Assembly (NCBI GenBank): GCA_018136815.1
Contig: CM030942.1
Coordinates: 3,051,546 to 3,115,545, forward strand
Direction of reading: 5' to 3'
DNA length: 64,000 bases
Source of the DNA: Isochrysis galbana
Taxonomy: Eukaryota > Haptophyta > Isochrysidales > Isochrysidaceae
A program made the position numbers and the translations under genes. Every line of letters starts with the position of its first letter. Position 1 is the stretch's first letter. A model generated the notes under the pieces. That model did no database searches, was not told the origin of the DNA, and was given only the letters and a program-made list of their open reading frames with translations. Positions 1-11,337 of this stretch are shown one piece after another.

Positions 1-130
1 CGATGGGAAGCCGCAGAATAAGTTTGGACTCGAGGAGCGCGCGCTGGATCGCGCGTATACGCTCAACGTCATCGCTGAGACCCACGAGTTTTGGAAGAAG
101 CTCACGTCCACAGGGCAGAAGACGGTCTAA
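1..130 (+). CDS. Inorganic pyrophosphatase, C-terminal end (partial)
   Basis: The frame starting at base 2 reads DGKPQNKFGLEERALDRAY, then TLNVIAETHEFWKKL, and stops at 128-130. Family I soluble inorganic pyrophosphatases of eukaryotes end this way: a DGKP.NKF segment followed by a helix ending in an ETHE.WK-like motif. The enzyme hydrolyses pyrophosphate to two phosphates and pulls biosynthetic reactions forward. Only the last 42 codons are inside the window. The catalytic aspartates lie upstream, so activity cannot be judged here. No intron is visible in this piece. The call rests on a short but characteristic C-terminus. Confidence 0.65.
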   Translation, partial: DGKPQNKFGLEERALDRAYTLNVIAETHEFWKKLTSTGQKTV

Positions 131-1882
131 ATCTTCATGTCGATCCATTGCGCAATCTAGGCAAACGGGTGGCTTGCACACGGTCATCCTCCTTGACGGC
201 GAAAGCCGCGCCAGCACGCCGGCCGATTCTCGATTTGATGTGACGCCTTCCCACGCCTAGAGTACGGAGAGTCACCCCCACCTTCACAATCATCTACACC
301 CCCACCGTCCCACACCCAACCGCCCGCCGCTAACACACACTAGAGGCACCGCTTCTTCCCTCCCTTTAAAGAGAGTGACAACCGCCCTCCTCGGCGTCGC
401 GCGGCGCACAACCCTCACGCCAAAAACAAAGAGAGGGGGCATAGATGGATGGATTCCCTACTACTTCCCATTTCATACAAACATCTTTGCATACCCATCG
501 CCTTTGTTCTCTCCATGTCTCTTGAATGTCGGGTCATTCACGTCGCCCTTTGGGAGCGTCGCCCAACACGTGCGTGCCGCCTTCACATTGTGTTTGTAGA
601 GTGCGTGTTTGTGCGCGCTTCGAGCTCTCCGTGTGGGCCAGCGCTTGCCGCAGCACGCTCTCTTTTCAAGTGTGTTTGTGGCGCTTCAAAATAAGTTGTA
701 CCGCTCGCGCTAGACGCGAGTTGCGAGTTATTATAATTGTTCGCCTTCCTGATCCTGAAAGAAGAAAATCCTTTCAAAATCAAAATTACCGCTACTTGTA
801 CGCGGAGATTGGGTTGGGGTTGGGTTTGAATAAAACTCTGGTTCAACTAGCTAGTGGTTGATCGATCAAGTTTTGATCCGGAGATCGTCCATCCACCACA
901 CTCCACACTCCCTCCTCCGCACAGTCCTCGTCATCGCCCGTGTCGTTGTCCTCGGAGTCCAACTCTCTAGAGGTTGCCAACTCCAACTCCAACTCAAAAA
1001 AAAATCTTCTTGCAAAAATTCCCGCTACATATGCGGCGTGAGGCAGCTTGCTAGTGTACTTCCCTACTACCCAACCTTAACCCCTAACAACCCCCTTTCC
1101 CTTCCCCAGTTCCCTCTTTGGCGGAGAAGCTGGTTCCGGGGAATTGTGCCAACTCCAACTCAAGCAAGCATCAATCAGGCACGGTCTGAACTAGCTGAGA
1201 CAGGCGCCGCATCGGGCGGGGGGATCACCCGTCTTTCCCTCGTCGTCGCCATCGGTCAAAACACTCAGCACCACCACGCGCACGCGTCTCCGTTCGGAGT
1301 TTGGAGTTTGGACGCAGAGTAGCTGCAGCTGCTGGCCGGCCGGCCGTCGGGCACTCTCCACGGGTCCGTGGGCGGTGGGCGGCCCGTGCGCCGTGCGGCC
1401 CAAAATTTCGTGGGTCCGTGGGGCGCGCCCCGACGTATATTCCGCTCGCAAATTTCGCTCTCGCTGGGCCCCCCCAAAGACCGCAAAACAAACTCGAGAA
1501 ACTATGGCCTGCGCCAATCTACTACATAACATGCAAGATGCAGCACAGCCGCCTGTGTGCCCTCCGCTCGATTCTACCGTTATACTCGGCTTCTACCGTT
1601 ATACTCGGCGCTGCCGCGCGAGCGGAGCTGCTGCTGCGTGGCTTGTGGGGCTGGGCGCGAACGTGGCCGCCCGCGCCACCCACCACCTCCCCGCGCTATT
1701 ATAAACGTGAAAATGGTGTGTTTATCACATATTAAGGAGGTCCTCCTCAGCTCCGACCGGCTCATTCTCTACGCCTGCTGTTCGTGGAAGAGGTCGCGTT
1801 CCATTAATAAACACGCGTGTTTACTTATTTTTCTCCCTCGCGTTCTCCTGTCGACCTCCCGGTCCGCGGGGGAAGCGAGGAT
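131..1882. other. Intergenic stretch with one dispersed repeat
   Basis: I see no supportable gene here. The open frames on both strands (for example around 1191-1532) are GC-rich shadows without recognisable domains. The stretch holds the 3' flank of the pyrophosphatase gene, repeat R2 at 996-1146, and a TATA-like element (ctattataaacg, about 1696-1707) some 180 bases upstream of the next gene's start codon. That element could serve as the promoter of the 1883 gene, which is an inference. Confidence 0.4.
996..1146 (+). repeat. Dispersed repeat R2, copy 1
   Basis: About 150 bases starting with an A-run followed by tcttcttgcaaaaattcccg, and ending near ggttccgggga. They match 31291-31440 almost base for base in the same orientation, with a few substitutions. 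A short, weaker echo of its beginning occurs after the LTR piece at 12772. No terminal inverted repeats are obvious. It is probably a small non-autonomous transposon or a transposon end. Confidence 0.7.
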
Positions 1883-4800
1883 ATGGCGGTGGTGGGGATC
1901 CCGCTGCTCTTCCTATCGCTCTGCATGGGCTGGCTGTTGCCCAGGGCGCCTGCCCGGGGTGGTATCACGTACATGGGGATGTCGCGCAAGCAGGCTGAGC
2001 TCGCCGCCATGCTCGACGCAGCCAGGAGAGAGAGAGAGAGGAGGGAGAGTGGAGCGGCTGTCGAATCCGACGACGAGGGAGAACGAAAGGAAACCGTGGC
2101 TCCTGCGCCAGCTGGGCGGCAGGCGGAGCGCGTGGCGCCGCAAAAGAAGAAGGCTGTCACCGCTGATGAGCTCTTCGCCGCCGTCAAGCGCGTGGCAGCC
2201 ACAGGGAAGCAGCCGAGAGCGGCGGCGAAGCCGTTGAGCACAGCTCAGTCGCAGAAGAGACGAGCGGTCTCGGCCGAGCCGCTGGGCGCGCCGGCGCGTG
2301 GAGCGTCGCTCGACGAGCAGTATGAGGCTTTTGAGTCGATGGTTGCGGGTGGACGCGCCGGCCGTGGAGGCCGCGTGATCTCCGCTGAGATTCTCAAGCA
2401 GGGCGAGCTGCTTCCGGTGAGGCGTGCCTCTGCCCTCATGCAGAGACACTATGCCCATTCACCCAAGAGCGAGCAAGATGGGTGGCTTACCAACGCGGAA
2501 TTCGTCGTCCACCGCCCTATGCGGACAGATTGAACCAACTCAGCGGCCTTCACTCGTCGTGCATTGCCCTCTGCCCACGCCTGCACCTCAGGTGCCCGCT
2601 TCGCTTGCCGCGTTGCCTGGCTTGCCCACTAGCTTCGACTCGCTCGACTCACTCGCCGACGGCCGCGCGGCACTCGTGCTGCTCGCGTCGACCGAGCCGA
2701 TCCTCGCGCACGGCTTCCGCCAGGATATGGTTGACTTTGCCTCTCGCTTCGCGGGCGCCAAATTGGACGCCGCTGTGGCTGCAGTCTCGCGAGTCCCGCA
2801 GAATGCGTATCGTAAGCTCCAGCGCAAGGGTACGCTGCTGCGCCCGACTGCCAGTGAAGGGCGCACGAACTTCTGCGCGCCAAACCCGAGCCCTCGACCA
2901 TGCCCTTCCAGGTGGCGTCTCATACCCACTGCTCACGGACGAAAGCTCTGCATGGCTTTCGCGCTTGCGCGCTGATCCCAAGGGCGGCACCTGCGCCTAT
3001 GTGGTGGCCATGCCAGCCGGACGTCTCCTCGCCTCATTTGGTCCGAATGATCCGCAGGTGCGCGACGCACGCCATCGGTTTGCGTCAGCGTGCGCCATCC
3101 GCTCCCTCGGCGCTCAGACGACCACCCTCCCCGGCGCGCAGCCGCTGCTTGAGCGCGTGACCAAGTCCTTGGAGAAACGTGCAGACTCGAGCTCGCCCGT
3201 CGTCGAGGCAGCCACGCCCGGCGTGCCTGCCTCACTTGAGGCGGCCGCGGCTGCGCGTGCGGAACGGCGGGCTAGGGAGATGTTCGATGCCGGCACTCGC
3301 GTAGGTCAGGCTACAGCACCAACGGATGCCGCGATCGACGGATCAGCGACGCAGCGCGCGAGTGAGGAGGAGGAGGCCAAGCGGCTGCGGGCGCTTGAGC
3401 GTGAGAACGAGGCACTGCGCGCCCAGCTTGAGGCCAAACGACAAGCCGAAGCGGCGGCGGCGGCCAAGCGGGCGGCCGAGACGGCGGCGGCCGCTGAGGC
3501 GGCGGCTAAGGCCGAGGCGCGCGCGGCGGAGCAGGCGGCGGCGACGCGCGCGGCGGCAGAGCAAGTCGCGCGCAAGCTGAAGAGCCAGGCGGCACGCAAG
3601 GGGCCCCGCGGTGGCGGCAAGGGCGTGGCGGCTAAGAAAGGCGGTACCGGCCTCGACGACGACCGCCCTAGGGCGGGCGCGGCGGGCGTAAGGCTGGAAC
3701 CCGAGGACAACAGGCCTCGCGCGGTGGCGTCGCCACCGTCTTCCGTCGCCATATCGCCGAGCAAAGTTGACGCGTCCCCGCCTCCGAGCGCAGCCGCCGT
3801 GGAAGAAGCCCCTCCCACTTCGCCTGCGGTATGCGTCGGCGACGCAGTGCCCCAACTCGACCTTGCCGGCCTCGTGCCTGTCCCGAATGAGGAAGCTGGC
3901 GGCAGCAGGGCGAGCATTTCGGCTCCGACCACCCTCTTTGAGCTAGCAGAGGGTCAGGCCGCAGTGCTGCTTTTGGCGGCCGCGGCCGATTCGAGCGGCT
4001 CCCTCCCATCGGCTCTACGCATTGTAGAGCGGCGGCTCGCCCAGCCAGCGGTCGATGCGCTGGTGAAGATGGTTGCGGTCTCCGTCGGTAAGCGCCGCAG
4101 AGTGCATGCACATATCTAGCGACGGTGCTGCAGCCTGGACTTGCCTGTCAATGACCCCCCCACTCCGGCCCGAACCATGCCCAGGTGAACAGTCCCCCGC
4201 CATATTCCGTGTTGCTCTCTCCCGCGCAGCCGTAGCAGCTGCCAATATTGCTGTGTATATTGACGGTGAAGCTCGGCTGACCCGCTCGCTGGGCGTGGGC
4301 GTGCCGCGTCCAGGAACCATCTATGCGTTTGTGCTGGAGCTACCGTCTGAGGTAGATGCTGTCTCGTCATCGGGAGGTGGCAAGGTCCTCGCGGCCTTTG
4401 GCGCAACAGACGCCATACGAGCGTGCGAGGCGGCTGATGTGATCCTAACGCGGCGACGCGACGAGCTAGCTGCGCGTGCTAGTAAGCTGGCTGTGGAAGC
4501 CGCAGACGGAGACGCCCCACCTGATGTCGGCGCGCCTACCAATGGATGGGCCGCGCCAACATTTGCACCTGAGGCCTCCTACTCAGAAGGGTGGGAGAGT
4601 CTCGTCTCACAGATGGGGGGCGGCCGGCGGGTTGGAAAGCAAGCACGCAAAGGCGGGCGGCCGGTCGCGCCGTCAACGTCTCTCCAGTCCGGCGTCAATG
4701 CGTCGGATATCGCCCACCACCCGTCGCTGGACGAGCGTGCCGGCACGCCTCCGCGAAAGCCGAGGAGGCGTGAGAGTCCGTCGGCGACGTACAAGTTCGT

Positions 4801-5685
4801 CTACCTTCCTGGGCTCATGCCCATTCTCACTGCCCTCCGGGGAACCGAGGGCGTGGTTTGCGTGAACACCTCGAAGATTACGGTGTGTCGTACGCATCAG
4901 GCTCCGGCTCTGAGTCGATGGGCTCACGAAGGACGCGCCCTGTGGGCGCGCGTCTGTCGCCTCATGGACGTGCACTCCCCGCCGTCCAAGATTCCGCCCT
5001 CGCCGCCCTCTCGCATTCACTCAAGCCTGCTCACCCTGCGTGCCACAGACACTCCCTTACGCTCCCGCGGGCGCTTCCGACGACTCCTCTTCCGCCACCT
5101 TGACCATCGCCTTTGGAGGCTTCGGGAGGCGCGGCTCTGTGCGGCTATTGGCGCGAGGAGGAACAGGATGGCACAACAAGACGCAGCAAATCTACGTCGA
5201 GTAAGCCACCAACCGCCCGCTGCACCGCCTCCTCCGCTCATTGAGCGATGCCCCACGTAGCGCATCGCCTACGGTATCCCACCCTCCACCGCAAGGCAAT
5301 ACATTATCCTTGTGACCCGACACCCCACCTTGGTTTGGTGGAGCTGCGTTGGCTGACTGCGTCACCCTTTCCGCCCAAACCATTCCACCACAGGTGTGCA
5401 CGTGAGCTGCCACTCCCCGCCCTGATGGCGCATCTAAAAGGGCTCGCTCTAGTATGCGGCTTTGACTTGGTGGACCAACCTTTTTTGGGAAGCTTTGGTG
5501 ATGGCGTCCGCCCCGCCACTGCCGCCGCATCGACCGCGGCTTCGGCTGACACACCTGTGCCGCCGGGAGCGTCTCATCCCGCTGGCAGGACGCCGGCTGG
5601 CGCCGCAGGTGGAGGTGTGGTACGGACCGAGTCCGATGCGGATGATTTGAGCTGGTTATGGGCGGACGATGAGGCAACAAGCTAG
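1883..5685 (+). CDS. Multi-exon protein of unknown function with a duplicated two-part module
   Basis: I do not recognise this gene. The start chosen is the ATG at 1883 (MAVVGIPLLFLSLCMGWLL), a hydrophobic leader that could be a signal or targeting peptide. Likely coding segments are 1883 to about 2490, 2592-2829, 2912-4087, 4230 to about 4850, and a final segment of about 5400-5685. The introns 2830-2911 and 4088-4229 have GT-AG ends and both are phase 1. Module half A (SLADGRAALVLLAS, about 2640; ELAEGQAAVLLLAA, about 3940) is followed across each intron by half B (MPAGRLLASFGPNDP, about 3010; GKVLAAFGATDA, about 4380). The A-intron-B unit therefore appears twice. Between the copies lies an alanine- and glutamate-rich coiled coil (about 3360-3600) and basic, proline-rich linkers. 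The first and last boundaries are uncertain. No enzyme motif is visible. Confidence 0.5.
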
Positions 5686-6280
5686 AGGGCGCGCAATGTG
5701 CGTATAGAGCTGGCATCCGTGCTGCCTGATGTGTGTATGCCCACATATGCCGTCGGCGCGGGCGCTTTGTTCGACGAGCATATAGTTGGCTCGTTGGGCT
5801 TTGCACGTCTCCCATCGCTTGCGGGACCCCGCCCTTACTCTTTCCACGGATTTTTGGGGGACAAGAGACGGGCATGCATGCGTGATCGAACGAGAGGAGA
5901 AAGAGGGGGCGCAGACCGTGCCTGTCTATGATACGCCATCTTAAGAACCTACTTTTATAAGTGGGGGTCAATGGGGGCCTCGCGCTAGGGGTACTAGGGG
6001 TGGGGAGGGGGGCAAAAAAAGAAAACTCCCTCTATCCTTCCTAGAAGCGAGTACTTTTTTCGTGAGGGGGGGCAAAGAATTCCTCTGCCGCTTTTTGTCT
6101 GCGAAGCGAAGCGATGGCGTCCGCTCTGCTTGAGATGGTCATGTGAGGAGAGGAGTGGAGCTGTGGCTGTGGCGCGTGTGGAAGTGGAGGGACTGGTTGG
6201 TGTCTGGGCTGTATGTAACATGTGACATGTGAGATACGGGCCCCCTCAGCGGCATGGGACGTGTGCTACCGGGGACGGAA
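5686..6280. other. Intergenic stretch, no gene seen
   Basis: No convincing coding sequence. It contains the 39-base element that recurs inverted at 16799-16837, a G-rich patch (5985-6020), and the lead-in to repeat R1. Short open frames on either strand lack domains. Confidence 0.4.
5946..5984 (+). repeat. 39-base element, copy 1 (exact inverted copy at 16799-16837)
   Basis: The sequence begins aacctacttttataagtggg and ends cctcgcg. Its reverse complement is found without mismatch at 16799-16837. It contains an ttataa core. Perfect conservation over 39 bases about 11 kb apart suggests a recent mobile-element end or a shared promoter-like module. Confidence 0.75.
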
Positions 6281-6431
6281 TTTTAAATTTTTAACAAATT
6301 TTTATGGGTCGCGGCGCGGCAAAGGAACGGGACTAGCGCTCACTCAAGACAGGACCCCCTGCCGCGGCAAGCGCAAGCACCCTTCCCCCCTTATGCCACC
6401 CAGCTCTTCACTAGCTTTCTACCTGCGCTAG
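6281..6431 (+). repeat. Dispersed repeat R1, copy 1 (complete-looking)
   Basis: It starts in an AT-rich stretch (taaatttttaacaaattttt), runs through gggtcgcggcgcggcaaagg and gctcactcaagacagga, and ends cctgcgctagcc. Copy 2 is at 12589-12680, cut short by an LTR fragment. Copy 3 is inverted and split by the Ty3 element at 32314-45523, with 12 bases on its left side and about 137 on its right. This copy is uninterrupted and so serves as the empty site for that insertion. Confidence 0.75.
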
Positions 6432-6634
6432 CCAGAGCGCCCCTCCCTCCACACTCAGACAGCCCCCTACGCCAGGATCCTGTTCTGGTCTCGCAGGCAA
6501 GGGGGCCTAATGGGAGGGAGAGGAGCAACTCCTCAGAGAGGAGCTGTGGGGAAGGAGATGTCTGAGTGGGGGCGCTATACCCTTGCGCTAGGCATGGGCA
6601 GCGACGCCGCCTCAAGACATGTCCTCCCTCTTGT

Positions 6635-7010
6635 CTTGAGTCGAAATTTTTGGTGCTTGAAGCAGAGGGCAAGGGGGTTTGTGCTTCTTGGGTTAGTTGT
6701 AGTTGGAAGAGGGAGTGGGAGAGGGAGTGAAGTGTTGGAAGAGGGCCCAAGGCAGGGCACTGAGTTGTAGGTAATTGTGGCCCACAAGAGTGTGGTGAAA
6801 ACGTGAAGTGTATCAACAAAGGTCTTGAGTTGAAAGTTTTGGTGCTTGAAACAGAGGGCGAGGGGGTTCGTGCTGTTTGGGTTGGTTCTAGAGGGAAGGG
6901 AGAGTAGGAGAGGGAGTCAAGTGTTGAAGGAGGGCCCAAGGCAGGGCACTGAGTTGTAGGTTCTTGTGGCCCACAGGAGTGGGGTGAAAACGAGAAGTGA
7001 GTCAACATGT
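6635..7010 (+). repeat. Tandem duplication, two copies of about 188 bases
   Basis: The unit at about 6635-6822 (from tcttgagtcgaaatttttgg) is repeated at about 6823-7010 (from tcttgagttgaaagttttgg). Both end in a gtggcccaca segment followed by a gtgaaaacg segment. The copies differ at scattered positions. A minus-strand open frame (7395-6391) runs through both and repeats SPHSCGPQ and TTQCPALGP, but its composition looks non-coding, so I list only the duplication. Confidence 0.7.
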
Positions 7011-7375
7011 TGAAAAACAGAGGCACAAGTTGCTCTCCGTAGGAGATTGATGGTTGTGAAGTGCCCTCCCATGTTGGGTGCACTGATGGTAGAGGTTTCC
7101 ACCATGGGGAGGGCAGCTGAGCTGCCCTCCCACATGAGGTGCTCTTGGGGTGGGAGGGTTTCCCACTGTTGGAGGGAGTCTCAAAGACCCCCTGCATGCT
7201 ACGCAGAGCCATGGGGGCAACTTGTTCGGTGCCAGTGCTCGCCACCCCGCGCGCTTGCGCGGGCGTGGTTTGGATGGGCTGGATGGGCTCTGAGAGGGCT
7301 TTCTGACGAGCCGCCTCGGGCGGCATGGGGCGTCCCAGGTGGGGCGCGGTGGCGAGGGTCGCCTGGGGCTCGGGA

Positions 7376-7415
7376 GCGGTCGCGGCACGCTCCATAGTTC
7401 AAACTATAACAATAG
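7376..7415 (-). repeat. Repeat R5 with hairpin and conserved ATG context, copy 1
   Basis: On the minus strand a short inverted repeat (aaactat-aaca-atagttt) lies just upstream of an ATG that reads MERAATAP. The same hairpin, ATG and MERAPTAP start recur at about 17060-17105. A partial copy lies at about 26117-26150, where the hairpin is degraded. All three are in the same orientation, and the sequence downstream differs in each. It may be the end or 5' leader of a transposon family. Confidence 0.55.
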
Positions 7416-9044
7416 TTTTGTGCTACCGGGGACGGAAGGAGCACGCGACAGGGGAGCCGAGGACGAGCGAGTGCCCTCAGGCGACATGCGACCGCACGAG
7501 ACGAGGACGAGGGCGAGAGGTGCACACGAGACGAAGGGGACACGAGAGCGCTCGAGCGATAGCGCTGAGCTGAGCGCTGAGCGTCAAGAAGACACCCGAG
7601 GGACGGAGACACGCGCGGGGGAGAGAGACACGCGGGAAAAGAGAGGGATGAAATGAGGCCGGCGACTCAAGCAAACACTCGGGGAGGAGGGAGAGGGGAG
7701 GAGTGAGGAGTGGTTCCTAGGCGGCGAAGGCAGAGAAGGGAAGGGGGAACCGTGGGCGTGAGGTGACGATCCTATGTCGCATTCGCCGCGATGTCTCAGA
7801 GGCAAAAAGAAATAACAGTAAAAGAGAAACAGTAAAAACAGTAAAAAGAACAGAGGAAGAAAGAAGAAGAAGAGTGAAAAAGAAGAGAAGAAAACCCAGA
7901 GTATATAGGGCGGTTCTCAGCCCTTCCCATCGGCCCTATGGCTACGTAAACTCTCACGTGAGTGTTGTGCGTGTCGTTCGCGCGACCGAGCCGCGGCTGC
8001 CCACCAGCCCGACGGCTTTGTTGGAGAGCTTTCCCTTCGTTCCATCTCCTGTGCTGCCCTTGACTCCCATCTTGGGGGTCCATTGCTGCTCCATGTTGTG
8101 ACCTCTGTTGAGGTACGTCATGACCCCCTTGGGGTTTTGTGTGTGATGGTGCCGGGCCGGCACCTCGCGCCGGAGCGCGAGGGCGGTACCGCGGCTGTGT
8201 AGGGTCCAGGCCCGGAGGCCTTCCCTGATGGAGCGTCCCACTGTGGTGGTGTGTTGGGTGTGGCTGTGAGGTGTGGAGTGTGTGTGCTGCATGCTGCCCC
8301 CCAACATGCTGGCCTTGTTCTCTCTGTTCTCTGCGCAGCTCGGGAGTGGCCCGCTGGCTCCTGTGCCCACCTGGCTGGGAGGGTCATCCTGGCGCGGTCG
8401 CTTCGGCGACAGCGGCGTGTCCATGAGTCCTTCGTCCATCGCGGCGAGGGCGGCGGCAGCGAGAGCGGGCGGCGGCGCGCGCTCCATGACCCTATCAGTT
8501 TACTGATAGTTGGCATGCTTAGCGCTTAGCGGCGCGTCTGCGACTCGCATCCTATCGTCCACCTTTCATTGGGACACGACCTGCCTGCGAGAGCCGACTA
8601 GTATCCATGGTTTTCTGGTCTCGCGGCGTACACTTGGATAACGTGGATAACGTATACTCTCTTATTCACCCTATAGCATTCGGCGCACGCCGCTCACTCC
8701 AACCACACACCAGCACAATTGATGTCGCATAGGTTTGTGTGCCATGTGCCATAATGCAGTGGGCGTGCCCCGACCATCTAGACACAAGTGCGCATTGCGC
8801 AAGGACGGTGGCCAAAATCGAAAGCACGACTCTTTCAAAACGAAGCGGAAGACCGGTGGTGCAAATGCGATGACACGAGATCGCGCCCTCCGCGCGCGTC
8901 AGGGACGAGTGACGTCGGATGCCCGCGTGAGGCGTCACCCGTCGCGTAGCTCAGCGATACGGCCAGCGCGAGCGCGCTCAAGGTTGACATCACGCCCGGA
9001 AGCCGGTGCACAGTGGGGGGCCTTCTACTCGATGCTTGCAAGGC
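7416..9044. other. Intergenic stretch with weak coding potential
   Basis: Mostly GA-rich or low-complexity sequence. A minus-strand open frame, 8487-7954, begins MERAPPPAL and contains MDEGLMDTPLSPKRPRQDD, which looks like a natural acidic/basic N-terminus. It has no recognisable domain and turns histidine- and threonine-rich. It could be the start of a transposon-encoded protein. A 17-base string (gtgctaccggggacgga) is shared between about 6256 and 7421. Confidence 0.3.
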
Positions 9045-10292
9045 TTAGCTCGACTTGAGCTTGAAAAGGAGGCCGCGCATGCGATCAACCTTCTTCTCCA
9101 TATCCTTCTCGCCTTCTTTCTCCTTGAGGTCAACAAGTTTGCACACGCTCTCCCAAGAGTCTGCGGCGGAGGCAGCGGGAGTGCACATGACGTGGTGAGT
9201 GCGTGCTCGCTGAAGTAGCGTGCCAGCTGGCCGACCGAGCGCGAATCGTCTGTCGATGTGCCGGCTGGAAAGAGCGCACCGGCGAGCATCGAGGCGTCCC
9301 GCTCCTGGATGTAAGCTGCCTCTGTCTCGCGGTTCGCGGCGGCACGCTTCTCAGACTTTGCCTGCCTCTCAGCATAAAACTTCTCGATCTCGGCGGCGGC
9401 CTCGGCGCGAGCGGCGGAGAGTGCCATCGCGGCCGCCTGCGCCTTGGCGTTGATCTTGTTTTCCTGTGCCATGCGCCACTCGGCCAGCGGGCCAATCTAA
9501 GAGGCAAGGGCAGGCCGAGAGCAACGTGAGCCGCTGCAATTTGAGGCACACCCCGTGGGTGGGCGAGCAGGCATTGGCCAACGCACTAAAACTGGCAGAG
9601 CGGGCGGCAGCCGCAGCGGCTCCTAGGCTAATGTCCGAGCGCACCGTGGGCTGTGAGAAGTCTGGCATGGTGTTCTGAGCAGGCGCTTCGCCGAAGACAG
9701 GGAGCGCCTCCTCCGTGCCCGAGGCGGGCATGCTCATGCCACCCATGTCCATGCCGCCGCCCATGTCCATGCCGTCACCACCCATGACCATACCGGCACC
9801 TAGGTCTGTGACACCGGCGCTCATAGCCATGCCATCGCTATCCATACCACCGCCCATGTCCATGCCGGCCATCGGGTCGGTAAGAGGGGCCTCGCCGCCC
9901 ATCATGCCAAAGTCATCCGCTGACCCGCTCAGGGGCGGCGCGCCGCCGAGGCCGAAGGCGTCCTGGCCGACGGCACCAAAGCCATCATCCATCGGCGGGG
10001 CTCCGCCATCGAGCGGTGGAGCGCCCTCGCCAAGCGGCAGGGCGCCCTCGTCGAGGGGTAGGGCGCCTCCAAAGTTGGCCATTCCGTCCATGTCGCCTGG
10101 TTCGGCAAGCGGCGGAGCACCGCTCATGTCCATAGCGCCAAAGTCAGCTTCCATGCCGGCCATAGAGCCGGGGACGTCGAGCGGCGGAGCGCCGCTCATG
10201 TCTACAGTGCCCATGTCGCCCGACGGCATCGCGAAGGCATCCTCCGCAGGAGCATCTGGTTGCGACTGCATCGGCTCCATGAAGTCATCCAT
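9045..10292 (-). CDS. Clathrin light chain
   Basis: Three exons on the minus strand: 10292-9552, 9496-9280 and 9160-9045, about 357 residues. The introns (9551-9497, phase 0; 9279-9161, phase 1) have GT-AG ends. The start chosen is MDDFMEPMQSQ. A splice-acceptor-like ttag just upstream means a 5' exon is possible. The N-terminal two thirds are rich in Gly, Met, Asp and Pro, with repeated MSGAPPL and GGAPPL units. Exon 2 begins IGPLAEWRMAQENKINAK and forms the long alanine- and glutamate-rich helix that binds the heavy chain. Exon 3 holds the conserved tryptophan block SWESVCKLVDLKEKEG and ends DRMRGLLFKLKSS. This order (acidic N-terminus, EWR start of the helix, W-E-x-V-x-K-L near the end, short basic helix) is that of clathrin light chains. 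The protein regulates assembly of clathrin coats on endocytic and Golgi vesicles. The Met/Gly/Asp repeats are lineage-specific. Confidence 0.8.
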
Positions 10293-11258
10293 CGCGCCTA
10301 AGAGAGACACTGACCTGCGCAAGGTGCGCAGCATCATTGGGGTGCAGCTGAGCGCAAAACACACATAGGACTCGGCCACCCAATTTCATGCCAAGCCCTC
10401 AACGTGTGCCGGCCTCCCGCCGCCAGCCTCTAGCGGTACTCTTCCCCACTGGGGTTCCCGGCTCTCCCGCCCCCGCAATGCCACTGCCTCGGATGAACAT
10501 GGGCAGCGCAATTGCTGTATGTTGACTGCAGGCTCTCGCCTCACAGTATCCCTTGTTGTTCCGCTGACCCGCTGACCCACGACCTCTGCCCTCCCTGCAC
10601 ACATGAGGAGTAGGGCGAATTCCTCCTTTCGTTTCCCTTCCGTGAGGAGCAAGAGCGGGTGAGAGAACTGTGCAGTCTCCCCTCCCCCAGTCCCATTTGG
10701 AGACATGACAAGGAGACCCCCTGGCCCCCGGTCCTCCCGCCACCACAAGATGAGGGAGAACAGAGACGAGATGGCTGCGTGCCGCCGCCCAGCTCCACCC
10801 CCCAATCCGTTCCCCCCTTCCCTCCCGGCGAAAGAGCGCTCCCACACGCCCATCCCGTTCCTCCCTGAGGGTTCCCTCAGCCTACACAAGCCCCAGAGAG
10901 CGCGCACACAGTGACGCAGAAAGGAGGGGTGAGAGAGAGAGAGAGAGGGTAAGTCCCCGCCCCCCCCCTTCCATTTCCGCACAGCCTCTCCACTCTCTCT
11001 CGGTCCCCCCCCCCCCCCCCCCTCCCTCCCCCTCCTTCTCTCTCTGGGAGAGCGGGGGAGGGGAGGGCGCTGTCTGGGGGGCCGGGGGAGAGAGAGAAGG
11101 AGGGGGGAGGGAGAGGGAAGGAGAGGGAGCGAGAGAAGGGGGAGGGGAAGAAGGGGGGCACGACGCTCACACCCACCGCAGCTGTCGCCCGCCTGCCACG
11201 CACGGGGACGAGCAGAGGCAGAGAGAGGGGGGGGGGGGAAGAGGGGGGGAAGCAGCTC

Positions 11259-11259
<1 letters not shown>

Positions 11260-11334
<75 letters not shown>
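11260..11334 (+). repeat. (CT)n microsatellite
   Basis: About 75 bases of nearly uninterrupted ct dinucleotides, flanked by CT-rich sequence. Confidence 0.95.

Positions 11335-11337
<3 letters not shown>

Noticed and set aside
1070-1085. Telomere-like accttaacccctaac words
   Set aside because: Only two or three degenerate units, inside dispersed repeat R2.
3306-3932. Minus-strand Ala/Ser-rich frame
   Set aside because: Antisense shadow of the coiled-coil exon of the 1883-5685 gene.
6391-7395. 334-residue minus-strand frame starting MERAATAP
   Set aside because: It spans a tandem DNA duplication and repeat R1, composition is repeat-like, and no domain is visible. Kept as repeats instead.
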